Below, one piece after another: positions 28,601 to 36,257 of a stretch of DNA of 64,000 nucleotides. The translations under genes were made by a program, and so were the position numbers. The notes beneath the pieces are model-generated. The model was not told where the DNA came from, did no database searches, and saw nothing but the letters and a program-made list of their open reading frames with translations. The stretch comes from an uncultured Bacteroidales bacterium. Lineage in GTDB: Bacteria; Bacteroidota; Bacteroidia; Bacteroidales; UBA932. Within the stretch, counting starts at the first letter, position 1. Every line of letters starts with the position of its first letter. Location of the stretch: positions 1 to 64,000 of the forward strand of contig CAMZEC010000003.1 in assembly GCA_947305645.1 (NCBI GenBank). The letters run 5' to 3'.

Positions 28601-29230
28601 AGCGGAGGCCGCATCCTTCAGCACGGTGATGTTCTCGATGGCGTCCACGTCCACGTCGTTGATGGTGCCTACGGGCACGCCGTCAACTATGATGAGCGGG
28701 TCGGAGTCGCCGATGGTGGTGATACCGCGGACGCGGATGGTGGCTCCTGCGCCCGGCAGGCCGCTGGTTCGCGTGACCTGCACGCCGGGCATCGAGCCCT
28801 GCAACGCCTGGCTCAGGCCGACGCCCTGGATGGCGGAAAGCTTGCCACCGTCCACGTTGGCGATGGCTCCGGTAAGGTCTTTCTTCTTAACGGTACCGTA
28901 ACCGATAACAACCACCTCGTCGAGGAGCTTGTTGTCGTCTTCCATGACTATGTCGATAACCTTGCGGTTGCCGACAGTCTGGGTTACGGTCTGGTATCCG
29001 ATGCATGAGAACTCCAATACGGAGTTGGCCGATGCAACCTGGATACTGTACTTTCCGTCTGCGTCGGTAACGGCTCCGTTGAGCGTTCCCTGCTCAAGGA
29101 CACCGGCTCCGATGACGGCAAGCCCGTCCTTGTCCAGGACGGTTCCCGTTACCTTCACCCCGTTCTGGGCGCTGAGGGCCAGCGATCCCAGGGCAAGGAA
29201 CAGGAGTGTGATCAGAATGTGTTTTTTCAT
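25640..29230 (-). CDS. SusC-family TonB-dependent transporter with C-terminal OmpA-like domain
   Basis: A 1196-residue outer-membrane transporter. It has a signal peptide (ending ALSAQ), a CarboxypepD_reg-like domain (VTGTVLDKDGLAVIGAGV), a TonB box region (LDEVVVIGYGTVKKKDLTGAIA), a plug and a SusC barrel that closes at FTLGLQVVFGG (about residue 1023). Unusually, about 64 residues of charged EVEKIVEKK-type linker and a 110-residue OmpA-like domain (1087-1196) follow. That domain has the peptidoglycan-binding pattern NSVLSEERAKAV and the preceding GYADS aspartate. A periplasmic OmpA domain would tether the importer to peptidoglycan. Confidence 0.93.
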   Translation of the reverse strand: MKKHILITLLFLALGSLALSAQNGVKVTGTVLDKDGLAVIGAGVLEQGTLNGAVTDADGKYSIQVASANSVLEFSCIGYQTVTQTVGNRKVIDIVMEDDNKLLDEVVVIGYGTVKKKDLTGAIANVDGGKLSAIQGVGLSQALQGSMPGVQVTRTSGLPGAGATIRVRGITTIGDSDPLIIVDGVPVGTINDVDVDAIENITVLKDAASASIYGARASAGVILITTKRAKEGQLHIDYNGSFSVLTRTRHPQQVSPTRFMELQNECQWNDAGNPEGANYYQYEQDYIENYMANHELDPDTYPLADWDALMIDKWAPQHKHRVGITYGNKIIKSRAMLSYENEDALYYGRNVEQYTARLNNDIRINKFISASVDLTFNHKLSNNNQINPVQAAFKYNPIYCAVWSDGTMGPGNNGTNSYARLHAGGFDNTERDAFYGKFSVDITPFKNFKISAVFAPSLRHSAEKNYVQKAFYYREPGVLSENPLSGCTSTSLTESRTDAKTITKQLLVNYSADFGKDHHTTYMVGYEDSYNFSESLGASTDQMELAGYPYLNLANNNFLGVSGNASDNAYQSVFGRITYDYKGRYLIQANARYDRSSRFAKEYRGAFFPSVSLGWVVTEEPWMKNVVGSTLNFAKIRASYGTLGNERIGNYPYQSLIAFGSVPMYDSPTSIASAMTAAQTAYAIYNITWETTKTWDVGLDISLFNNRLNFTGDIYHKDTYGMLLSRKIPDVLGYSDPEDNIGQMYTNGWEIQLGWNDRKGDFTYAISANLSDYTSIMGDLGGYQSLGAQIIREGDEYLAWYGYRSNGLYLTEEQVVNSAKLYNNVGLGNLEYKDLSGPDGEPDGIINSAYDREVLGSSMPHYQFGGNINLGWKNWDLSMTFQGVGKVLAWKSNAMIFRDGDAYTFPQEYADHYWSRYNTDEENAKALYPRAMLKNSQANDYEQTSDYWLFNGAYFRMKNITLSYSVPQRIINAINLEKLRVYASATDPFSIDGFPQGWDPESYTNLSAYMTRTFTLGLQVVFGGDTSIAQASTGAGYVTPAAASRASKASRKSEPEVKEVIKEVEKIVEVEKIVEKKVVEKVEVPVTTLKGEHQEVVYFLINLAEIRPDEAVKIGRLCQIMNDNPDARMVVTGYADSATGTPEFNSVLSEERAKAVAALLSNAGIAADRIVCHAAGGDRDASAGPDENRVAVCIIK

Positions 29231-29259
29231 TGGCTGTTAATAATATGTGAGTAAATAAA

Positions 29260-30726
29260 TTATCCGAGGAAGGCGCCCTGCTCCAGCAGTTTGTGCCTGA
29301 CTTCCGTGGCGTCTATGCTGCGGGGAGTGCAGCTGCCGGCGGCTGCAAGTGCGGCGGTTATTCCGGCGGCGTGACCCATGGCCATGCACGGCGGCATTAC
29401 GCGTACGGCACCTGCGGCATCGGAGGTGGCGGAGATGGCGCGTCCGGCCACGATTAGGCCGTCGATGTCGAGCGGTATGAGACTGCGCAGCGGCAGGCCG
29501 TACCACTGTCCGTTTTCTATAGTTTTGTATTCCGTGGTATTGGCTCCGTTGCGGCCGTGGACGTCCACGCTGTTGGAGGCCACGAGTATGCTGTCGTCAG
29601 GCACTACGCCCTGAAGGAGGTCGTCTGCGGTAAGCAGGTACTCGCCCCGAACGTGGCGGGACTCGCGGATGCCGAGGGTGCAGGCGGAACTCTTGATAGT
29701 GGCGTTCTCGCATCCGGGCACGTACTTGTGGAAGAAGTTCATCATCTCCTGCACCTGCCGGCGGCCTTCGATTTCAGCTGCCGTCAGGCTCTCGGTGCTG
29801 GTGGCGTCCACATTGGCGATGCGGGTGCAGTTCACTGCCCACTCGTCTTCGCGCACGCCGCGGTAGATGTTCACGCTCTTGCGGTTGATGTCCCACTCGC
29901 CGGCGGCTTCAGCCTCCTCTACGCGCCAGTGGAGGGCACGGTAGCTGACCCCGTTGACCTTGCGGAATTCGTGCAGATGCGCCTCTACGTCCTTGATGAG
30001 CCTGGGCGTATCTACATTGTTGATGTGGAAGAAGAGGGTGGACGGCTGTACCTTGCCCAGTTCAGGGTTGCCGAAGGTGCAGGGGGCGCCGGCCTTTGCG
30101 GCCACGTCTCCGTCGCCGGTGGCATCTATTACGACTTTCGCTCCGATGCGGCCTATGCCCTCACGTCCGAGGACTCGTACGCCCTTTACGGCGTTATTCT
30201 TCACGACGGGCTCCACCAGGGTGCTGTGGAAGAGCACCTTAACGCCCGCTTCCGCGCACATCTGGTCGAGCACGAACTTCATTGTCTCCGCGTCGAAGGG
30301 GGTGAGGTGATCGTGTCCCTTGGTTATCCAGGCGCTGAAGGGGGTGCCTGCGCGTACCTGCGAAGGGTGGATGGCGCCTCCGAGGGCTACCATACGGTCC
30401 ACTATCTCCGCGAATATGCCGCGTATAACCATTATCTCGCCGGTAGTGTCGTAGCAGGTCATGAAAGGGGCGACGAGGCCTCTGGTGGCCATACCGCCGA
30501 GGCAGTTGCCCTGCTCCACTATGAGGGTGTCGGCTCCGCAACGGGCCGCGGCTATTGCAGCACATACGCCTGCAGGGCCGCCGCCTACTACAAGAACATC
30601 CGTTGACCCTAGGTCAATATCGTTTCCTTTGCTGGAACAAGATGAAGCCAGACTCCCCGTACCTCCCAGAAGCATGCTTCCGGCTACTGCTACCCCGCTG
30701 GTCTTCAGGAACTCACGTCTTTTCAT
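29260..30726 (-). CDS. FAD-dependent oxidoreductase (FAD_oxidored type) with Tat-like lipoprotein signal
   Basis: A 488-residue flavoprotein with a twin-arginine-like start (MKRREFLKTSG) and a cysteine after LASS that could be lipidated. The dinucleotide-binding site VLVVGGGPAGVCAAIAAARCGA and ...GNCLGGMATRG fit the FAD_oxidored family. IDATGDGDVAAKAGAP and the C-terminal VAGRAISATSDAAGAVRVM close the FAD site. It is the first gene of the SusC/D operon, 29 bp before susC. A shorter paralog lies at 53831-55204. The substrate is unknown. Export in folded form with FAD is inferred from the Tat motif. Confidence 0.85.
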   Translation of the reverse strand: MKRREFLKTSGVAVAGSMLLGGTGSLASSCSSKGNDIDLGSTDVLVVGGGPAGVCAAIAAARCGADTLIVEQGNCLGGMATRGLVAPFMTCYDTTGEIMVIRGIFAEIVDRMVALGGAIHPSQVRAGTPFSAWITKGHDHLTPFDAETMKFVLDQMCAEAGVKVLFHSTLVEPVVKNNAVKGVRVLGREGIGRIGAKVVIDATGDGDVAAKAGAPCTFGNPELGKVQPSTLFFHINNVDTPRLIKDVEAHLHEFRKVNGVSYRALHWRVEEAEAAGEWDINRKSVNIYRGVREDEWAVNCTRIANVDATSTESLTAAEIEGRRQVQEMMNFFHKYVPGCENATIKSSACTLGIRESRHVRGEYLLTADDLLQGVVPDDSILVASNSVDVHGRNGANTTEYKTIENGQWYGLPLRSLIPLDIDGLIVAGRAISATSDAAGAVRVMPPCMAMGHAAGITAALAAAGSCTPRSIDATEVRHKLLEQGAFLG

Positions 30727-30775
30727 CGGTCACTAGTTTGTGTGTGCACGCGCGCTGCGCGTTTATTTTAGATGT

Positions 30776-30783
30776 CAAATATA
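30776..30783 (-). promoter_or_regulatory. -7 box of the FAD oxidoreductase-SusC/D operon
   Basis: On the minus strand the bases read TATATTTG, a good TAnnTTTG box about 50 nt upstream of the ATG at 30726. A TTG lies 17 bp further upstream, slightly short of the usual spacing. The leader contains a GC-rich self-complementary stretch (ACGCGCAGCGCGCGT). Confidence 0.55.
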
Positions 30784-30843
30784 ATAAAAAATACGTTACG
30801 CAACGTTTCGGTTGTGTGTTTTTTCACTTTCGGTTCGCGCAAG

Positions 30844-30893
30844 GGTGCTCTCCCGCACACCGTTGAGCGAGAAAACGCCCCTTTTCTCGCGCA
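30844..30893 (-). repeat. 50-bp inverted repeat, copy 1
   Basis: The reverse complement of this stretch is identical over 50 bp to 34285-34334. It contains an internal hairpin CGAGAAAA-GGGGCG-TTTTCTCG and related GCGCAAGGGT / CCGTTGAGCG units, with a decayed partial unit at 30911-30933. It lies in the 236-bp gap between the GH27 gene and the FAD oxidoreductase. Otherwise this gap holds only the promoter at 30776. Confidence 0.9.
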
Positions 30894-30962
30894 AGGGTAC
30901 ATCAGAATGGACCGTTGCGCGAAGAAAGGGGCGAATCTAAGAGAATTCGGATATAAAAAGAC

Positions 30963-32615
30963 TTAGTATCTGTAGAACCCCTCGAGCTTATCTTCGGTGA
31001 CTCCGGGGCTCAGGCGGTAGAATGCGCATCCGTGGGCGGGGACGCTTACTTCCCAGCGCTCTTTCCAGCTTACCTTACCTACATCCTGCTGGCGCCAGAG
31101 GTCGCGGACGGTCTGCTCGCCGTAGAGACCGAGTTTGAAGGGATTGAATCCCATCGTACGCTCTTCCTCGGAGAGGTTGAAAAGGGCGACGGCAACGGTT
31201 CCGTCTTCCAGTGGCTTAATGTATGTTACGTGACCCTCGCCGGAGTTGAACCTGACACCTTGTGCGCCAAGCGGATCCTGGTTGATGTCCAGCACCTCGT
31301 TGTTGCAGAGGAGACTCAGCGTGAACGGGTCGAGAGCAGCCATGTCGCAGCCGAGCAGCATGGGCGAAGACAGTATGGACCAAAGGGTTATGTGTGTGTA
31401 CTGTTCCCAGGGATTGAGCTCGGTCCAGCGCATCTTGCGTCCCCAGCCCACCTTGCCGAGCACCAGCATGTCGGCATCCGGCCAGCGGCCCGGCTTGCGC
31501 CATCCGGCCCAGCTGTCCTGCCCCTCGAAGCCTATTGTGGACATGCTCTCCCAGTTGTCGCGGATGTCGCCCGTAGTGCGCCAGCAATCGACATATTTAT
31601 CAAGCGTGGGACCAAGTACGGTGCGTGAATGATTGGAGAGGCTGTAAACTATATCGCGTCCGGTGGCGTCGATGGCCTCGCGCATATCGCGTATCCACCA
31701 TACGTCGTTGGGGTTCCAGTCGTACTTCAGGTAATCCACGCCCCAGTCGGCCCACTGTTTGGCGTCGGCCTTGGCGAACGAGTACTTGCCGAAGCTGCGT
31801 AGGGTGTCCCTTTTTATCTTTTCGCGGTCGGTCTTCTCGAATTCATCTACGAGGCCTTTTTCTACCCACCAGTAAATTCCGTCCGGGCTGTCGCAGGAGG
31901 TGCCGATGTGGCCGGCGTACGTGGTAATCCAAGGGCCGGAGTAGATGCCGAACTTGAGGCCGCGGGCGTGCAAGGAGTCGCCGAGCGCCTTCATGTCGGT
32001 GAATTTCTTGTTCGGCTGTATACCGTTGTACTTGCCTCCTCGAAGGCCCTGCCAGCCGTCGTCGATGTTAACGTAGCACCAGCCGTAGTCGGCAAGGCCC
32101 TTCTCGTCCATCGCGCGCCCGGCCTCCAACACTATGTCCTGGCTGATGGTGTTGCCCCATACGTTCCAGGAGTTCCATCCCAGCGGCGGTGTGAGGGCGA
32201 TGCGGTCGCCTATGACTATACGCAGTTCGCGGGTGTCGGAGCCGAGGGCGTTGGTGGCGGTAATCTTCACCTTGTAAGTGCCCTTGCGCGCCTTTGCACG
32301 GCCTTTGATGATACCCTTTTCCTTGTCCAGCTTGAGGCCGCGCGGCAGGCCCTTGGCGCTGAAGGTCATGGGGCGCACGCCGGTTGTGGGGATGCGGAAC
32401 AGGAACGGTGCTTTACGATGCGCTCCGTAGATTCGCGGTCCGTTGATACGCGGAGTGTCGGGGGCGGGCGGAGTAAGGATGTACTCGCTGTAATCCGGTG
32501 CAGAGATGGCTGCAGCGTCACGGACAATCTGGTCCCGGGCCTCGGTAGCGGTCTGGGCGGATACGGCGGCCGACAGCAAAAGGACGGCGGCGGCAAGAAT
32601 GGTTTTTCGTGTCAT
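30963..32615 (-). CDS. GH27 alpha-galactosidase
   Basis: A 550-residue secreted alpha-galactosidase (signal peptide ending AAVSAQ). Residues 55-137 form a putative Ig-like module (FSAKGLPRGLKLDKEKGIIKG). The GH27 domain begins LTPPLGWNSWNVWG. NIDDGWQG follows, with the predicted nucleophile Asp299 in YLKYDWNP and acid/base Asp350 in WRTTGDIRDNW. A C-terminal beta domain follows. It overlaps the sulfatase gene by 4 nt, so the two are probably cotranscribed to remove sulfate and alpha-galactose from the same glycan. Confidence 0.95.
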   Translation of the reverse strand: MTRKTILAAAVLLLSAAVSAQTATEARDQIVRDAAAISAPDYSEYILTPPAPDTPRINGPRIYGAHRKAPFLFRIPTTGVRPMTFSAKGLPRGLKLDKEKGIIKGRAKARKGTYKVKITATNALGSDTRELRIVIGDRIALTPPLGWNSWNVWGNTISQDIVLEAGRAMDEKGLADYGWCYVNIDDGWQGLRGGKYNGIQPNKKFTDMKALGDSLHARGLKFGIYSGPWITTYAGHIGTSCDSPDGIYWWVEKGLVDEFEKTDREKIKRDTLRSFGKYSFAKADAKQWADWGVDYLKYDWNPNDVWWIRDMREAIDATGRDIVYSLSNHSRTVLGPTLDKYVDCWRTTGDIRDNWESMSTIGFEGQDSWAGWRKPGRWPDADMLVLGKVGWGRKMRWTELNPWEQYTHITLWSILSSPMLLGCDMAALDPFTLSLLCNNEVLDINQDPLGAQGVRFNSGEGHVTYIKPLEDGTVAVALFNLSEEERTMGFNPFKLGLYGEQTVRDLWRQQDVGKVSWKERWEVSVPAHGCAFYRLSPGVTEDKLEGFYRY

Positions 32616-34213
32616 AATTCAGGATAATTGATGTTCAGTTCGAAATTGGGATTGCCGCTGGGCACGGGGGCGTGCGAGGCTTCGGCCGCCTCCCACATGC
32701 GTGCGACTATTTCCGGGTGCTCCGCGGCGAGGTTGGTGGTTTCTCCGGGATCGTCCGTCAGATTATAGAGTTCCATGACGGGAGCACCGCCTTTGACGTT
32801 CTGTACCAGGCCTTTCCATGGTCCCATGCGTACTGCGACAAGCCCCTTGCCGCCGGGGAACTCCCAATAGAGGAAGTCGTGCTCCGGCTGCCTGCCGCCC
32901 TTCAGCGACGGGACGAAGGAGATGCCGTCGTTCGCAGGCGCCACCGTCCCTGCAAGCTCGGCGAAAGTGGGCATGAGGTCAGTGAACAAGCCCACGTAGC
33001 CGCAGGTGTCCGGTTTGACGTGCCCCGGCCAGCTGACCACGAAAGGCATGCGTATGCCGCCTTCGTGCAGCGAACGTTTGCCCCAGCCCTTGCCGCACTT
33101 GAACGGTCCGCCGCTGCGGAAATACTCTATCGGCGAGTTTGAATTGCAAGCGGGGCCGTTGTCGGAGGTGATGATTATCAGCGTATTGTCGTAGATGCCG
33201 AGCTCCTTCAGCTTCGCGACCAGACGCCCCAGCTGGGTGTCGATATGGGTAATCATTGCGGCGTAGGCCGAATGGGGATACAGCACAGGGTAGTACCAGC
33301 CGCCGTCGGTGATGGGCGTCTTCTCTTCCTGAAGCTTGTTGACGTAGTACATCACTTCTTCTTCCGGCGCCTGAACGGTGCTGTGCGGCACGGTGGTGGT
33401 CCACATGAGCATAAAAGGACTGCCGGCGTTCTCCGTTACCCAATTCTCGATCTTTTCGTACATCAGGTCGCAGGAGTAGTGCTGCTGGTTGAATTTGTCG
33501 TAACTGCGGATGTCGTAGGGGTCGGCGCCCGGGTCGAGCCGGCGGCCGATGGGCATGAACTCGTTGCCGGTGAGCACCTTGGTATCGTTCTCCCAGAGGT
33601 AGTCGGGGTAGTATGAATGGGCCAGCATCTGGCAGTAGAAGCCGTAGAAGTAGTCGAAGCCCATATCGTTCGGCGTGGAGCCGGAACCCGGTCCGCCGAG
33701 CCCCCATTTGCCTACCATGGCGGTGCGGTAACCGGCGGCCTGCATCATGGAGGCGATGGTGGGCGTGCCCGGAGCCATCGGCCACTGGCCTTCGAACGAC
33801 GGGTCTTCCTTCATGCGCTCGAAGAACCAGTCGGAGTTGTTGGGCTCCAGGCCATCGGGACGAGGCACCCTCTCGTCGTTGGATCGAATCTGACTGTGGC
33901 CGCTGTGCTGCCCCGTCATGATGCTGCAGCGGGAGGGAGCCGACAGCGGGCAGGCGGTGTACATATCGGTGAAAACGATACCCTGTGCTGCCAGGGCGTC
34001 GATATTAGGAGTTTCTATGAGCTCCTGCCCATAGCATCCGAGGTCTCCGTATCCGAGGTCGTCGAACATCAGGAATATTATATTCGGGCGCTCGGGGGCC
34101 TTGTTGCTGCAGCCGGAAAGGGCGGCGAGGGCCGAAAGTGCTGCCACTGACGGAATAACTGCAGCCGCGACGGACGGCAGATGAGGTTGGGACGGATTTC
34201 TGAGGGATGCCAT
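32612..34213 (-). CDS. S-type sulfatase lipoprotein (arylsulfatase family)
   Basis: The track ORF starts at 34333, but ATG 34213 lies 4 nt after a TATATTTG box and gives a hydrophobic signal ending in lipobox LSGC (533 residues). The sulfatase signature is PLSAPSRCSIMTG with Ser91 as the residue to be converted to formylglycine, so an anaerobic maturase is needed. None is in the window. Metal ligands are MFDDLGYGDLG at the N-terminus and SDNGPACNSN later. Closely related to the sulfatase at 52258-53787. Likely desulfates host or plant/algal glycans. Substrate position unknown. Confidence 0.93.
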   Translation of the reverse strand: MASLRNPSQPHLPSVAAAVIPSVAALSALAALSGCSNKAPERPNIIFLMFDDLGYGDLGCYGQELIETPNIDALAAQGIVFTDMYTACPLSAPSRCSIMTGQHSGHSQIRSNDERVPRPDGLEPNNSDWFFERMKEDPSFEGQWPMAPGTPTIASMMQAAGYRTAMVGKWGLGGPGSGSTPNDMGFDYFYGFYCQMLAHSYYPDYLWENDTKVLTGNEFMPIGRRLDPGADPYDIRSYDKFNQQHYSCDLMYEKIENWVTENAGSPFMLMWTTTVPHSTVQAPEEEVMYYVNKLQEEKTPITDGGWYYPVLYPHSAYAAMITHIDTQLGRLVAKLKELGIYDNTLIIITSDNGPACNSNSPIEYFRSGGPFKCGKGWGKRSLHEGGIRMPFVVSWPGHVKPDTCGYVGLFTDLMPTFAELAGTVAPANDGISFVPSLKGGRQPEHDFLYWEFPGGKGLVAVRMGPWKGLVQNVKGGAPVMELYNLTDDPGETTNLAAEHPEIVARMWEAAEASHAPVPSGNPNFELNINYPEL

Positions 34214-34217
34214 ATCG

Positions 34218-34225
34218 CAAATATA
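34218..34225 (-). promoter_or_regulatory. -7 box of the sulfatase-GH27 promoter
   Basis: Minus-strand TATATTTG ends 4 nt before the chosen sulfatase ATG (34213). No matching -33 TTTG is seen. Its position argues for ATG 34213 over the track start and suggests a leaderless mRNA. Confidence 0.6.
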
Positions 34226-34284
34226 GTAATTATGGCGGATATTTGCACCTCCCCTTCGCGCAACGGTGCGTTTTGAAGCACCTA

Positions 34285-34334
34285 TGCGCGAGAAAAGGGG
34301 CGTTTTCTCGCTCAACGGTGTGCGGGAGAGCACC
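34285..34334 (+). repeat. 50-bp inverted repeat, copy 2
   Basis: Exact inverted copy of 30844-30893. It lies between the divergent sulfatase and thioredoxin-like genes. Flanking bases carry related units (GCGCAACGGTGC at 34258-34269 and GCACCGTTGAGCG at 34330-34342), so the whole 34255-34345 stretch is built from the same short palindromic modules. Confidence 0.9.
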
Positions 34335-34364
34335 GTTGAGCGTTGTACAAACGAAAAAAAATAG

Positions 34365-34395
34365 TTGCATAAAAGAAAATTTTTAGTTTACTTTG
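34365..34395 (+). promoter_or_regulatory. Promoter of the thioredoxin-like/BlaI/BlaR operon
   Basis: TTG at 34365-34367, 20 bp, then TTACTTTG (one mismatch to TAnnTTTG) at 34388-34395, about 25 nt before ATG 34421. An 8-bp palindrome TTGTACAA (34343-34350) just upstream is a possible operator for the BlaI-type repressor encoded in the operon, but this is only a guess. Confidence 0.55.
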
Positions 34396-34420
34396 CAGCG
34401 AATAGTTATTAAAAGTTAGT

Positions 34421-36256
34421 ATGCGAGCAGTTGAATTATCCATCAAATTCATAGCCATGGTGCTTGCTGTGGCCGGTATCATGGCTTGCTCGCAGGAACT
34501 GTCAAGGACAATCACGTTCCCGCATTATGCCGTACGCAATGTTGACAATCAGGAGATTACGTATATAGAAAAGACGGATACCGCAACCGTGGTAAGCATG
34601 AAATCCTTCTTTATCCCCGGCTGGTGGATAAGGATTGACCCCGGTATTCACCTTCTGGCGGACGGGAAGAAGTACCCCCTCATTGGAACGGAGAGCATCA
34701 CGCCCGGCAAGAAATTCATAATGCCAAAGAAAGGCGAGCCCAACGAAGGAATAGCAGAATACAAACTCTTCTTCTCGCCCCTTCCGTATGACGCTGAGGA
34801 GTGCAGCCTCATAGAAGGCAACGCCAGGAGCTCCTTCAACTTCCTGCACATAGACCTCACAGGCAAACCCGCTAAACCGTCGAAGGCCCCTAAAATCAGG
34901 ACGAAAACCCTTCCGGCACCCTCTTTCGACTCGGGAATGGCCAGGGTGGAATTCGTGCTCGGGTGCAGCCTCAGGGGCCTGCCAAAGATGGACGCCACCT
35001 TGTACTGCCAATCACTTTTCCCTTTAGAAGTGGAAGAGTATTCTGCCAAGTTTGACGACACCGGTACAGCGGTTTTTGAGTTCTGGCTCAACGGTACAGG
35101 GGAATGCCACGTTTGGATAGATGAGGACAATGCGCGTGCAAGCTTCTTCGTAGAACCGGGCGGTACGGTGAAAGTGATTCTGGACGGATCTTCAAGGAAT
35201 AAGACGATTGAAAGGTTCGGATTGGACGAAAGTGCCCCGTCCAGGCCGGTCTTCAGCGGCTCATATTCAGACCTTAACAATTTCATCTCAAGCGATTCCG
35301 ATTCAAAATACTCCTTCAATTTATATGACGTCATTTTTTCCTCCGGCGCCAATAGCGGAGAAGATTTTTTTATGGCGGTGAAAGATTCTTGCGAGAGAAA
35401 GATGGAAGCAGTTGACGCGGACGCCTCTATTCCACCAATTGGCCGAGCCTTCTACAAGTCTGCCATAATAGCGGAAGCGTTTAACGCCATCCAGGCAGCA
35501 CTGTACATCTTGGAAACCCAAGGAAAGGAATCATTGACCATCCCCGTGGAAGCATATAAATGGCTGAGCGGGTTCGAGTTGGATTCTCCAGACAGGGCAT
35601 TCAGCGGACATGTTTACGCAAACCTGGCCGACCCTTCCGTGCTGGCTTATTCCTGCCCCAAGGGAGAAGGCTACCTCGCGGAAATAAAGTACGCCCTGCC
35701 ATTGATAGCAAAGGTGCGCTCCGGCGAGAGCCTTACGGAAGAAGAGCTTGCGAAGGCGAAATCTTTTAAAACCCCTTTGTTCGCAAAAGGCATCTTCAAA
35801 GCCATGGAGGACTATGCCGGAGCAATGCAGCAATTACCGGATAACGTATCTTCGTTCCCCGACCTTCCTCCGGAGCATATTCTCGACACTATACTCGAAC
35901 GCTATAAAGGGAAGACGGTGCTTGTTACCGTGTGGGAAACGGGCTATCCATTCAGCACACAGGCAATCAAGGCAATAGAATCACACAAGAGTACACGTTA
36001 TAAAGATGTGACTTTCGTGTACATAACCGGCACGGTGTCGCCCCGCGTCAAATGGCTCGCGATGATACCGGAAATCAAAGGAGAGCATTACTACCTGAAC
36101 GACGGGCAGATGGAATCAGTACTTAATGAATTCGGACCGAACAATTTCCACGCCTACATGGTAGTCGCGCCGGACGGCAGCAGGGTATATACACGCGTCG
36201 GTTGGAACGACAAGGTCCGGGACAAATTGGAGAATACACTTAAAAAATACAAATGA
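34421..36256 (+). CDS. Lipoprotein with C-terminal thioredoxin-like domain lacking CXXC
   Basis: A 611-residue lipoprotein (signal ending AVAGIMAC). The middle is beta- and helix-rich without an obvious family. The C-terminal 140 residues look like a thioredoxin fold of the TlpA/ResA type: GKTVLVTVWETGYPFSTQAIKAIE, then VTFVYITG, then YMVVAPDG. The position of the redox CXXC is taken by GYPFS, so disulfide exchange is not expected. It is the first gene of an operon with BlaI- and BlaR1-like genes and an outer-membrane protein. The start is supported by the promoter 25 nt upstream. Confidence 0.75.
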   Translation: MRAVELSIKFIAMVLAVAGIMACSQELSRTITFPHYAVRNVDNQEITYIEKTDTATVVSMKSFFIPGWWIRIDPGIHLLADGKKYPLIGTESITPGKKFIMPKKGEPNEGIAEYKLFFSPLPYDAEECSLIEGNARSSFNFLHIDLTGKPAKPSKAPKIRTKTLPAPSFDSGMARVEFVLGCSLRGLPKMDATLYCQSLFPLEVEEYSAKFDDTGTAVFEFWLNGTGECHVWIDEDNARASFFVEPGGTVKVILDGSSRNKTIERFGLDESAPSRPVFSGSYSDLNNFISSDSDSKYSFNLYDVIFSSGANSGEDFFMAVKDSCERKMEAVDADASIPPIGRAFYKSAIIAEAFNAIQAALYILETQGKESLTIPVEAYKWLSGFELDSPDRAFSGHVYANLADPSVLAYSCPKGEGYLAEIKYALPLIAKVRSGESLTEEELAKAKSFKTPLFAKGIFKAMEDYAGAMQQLPDNVSSFPDLPPEHILDTILERYKGKTVLVTVWETGYPFSTQAIKAIESHKSTRYKDVTFVYITGTVSPRVKWLAMIPEIKGEHYYLNDGQMESVLNEFGPNNFHAYMVVAPDGSRVYTRVGWNDKVRDKLENTLKKYK

Positions 36257-36257
36257 T

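Noticed and set aside
34214-34333. N-terminal extension of the first sulfatase in the ORF track
   Set aside because: It runs through the 50-bp repeat and the promoter box. The lipoprotein signal starts at ATG 34213.
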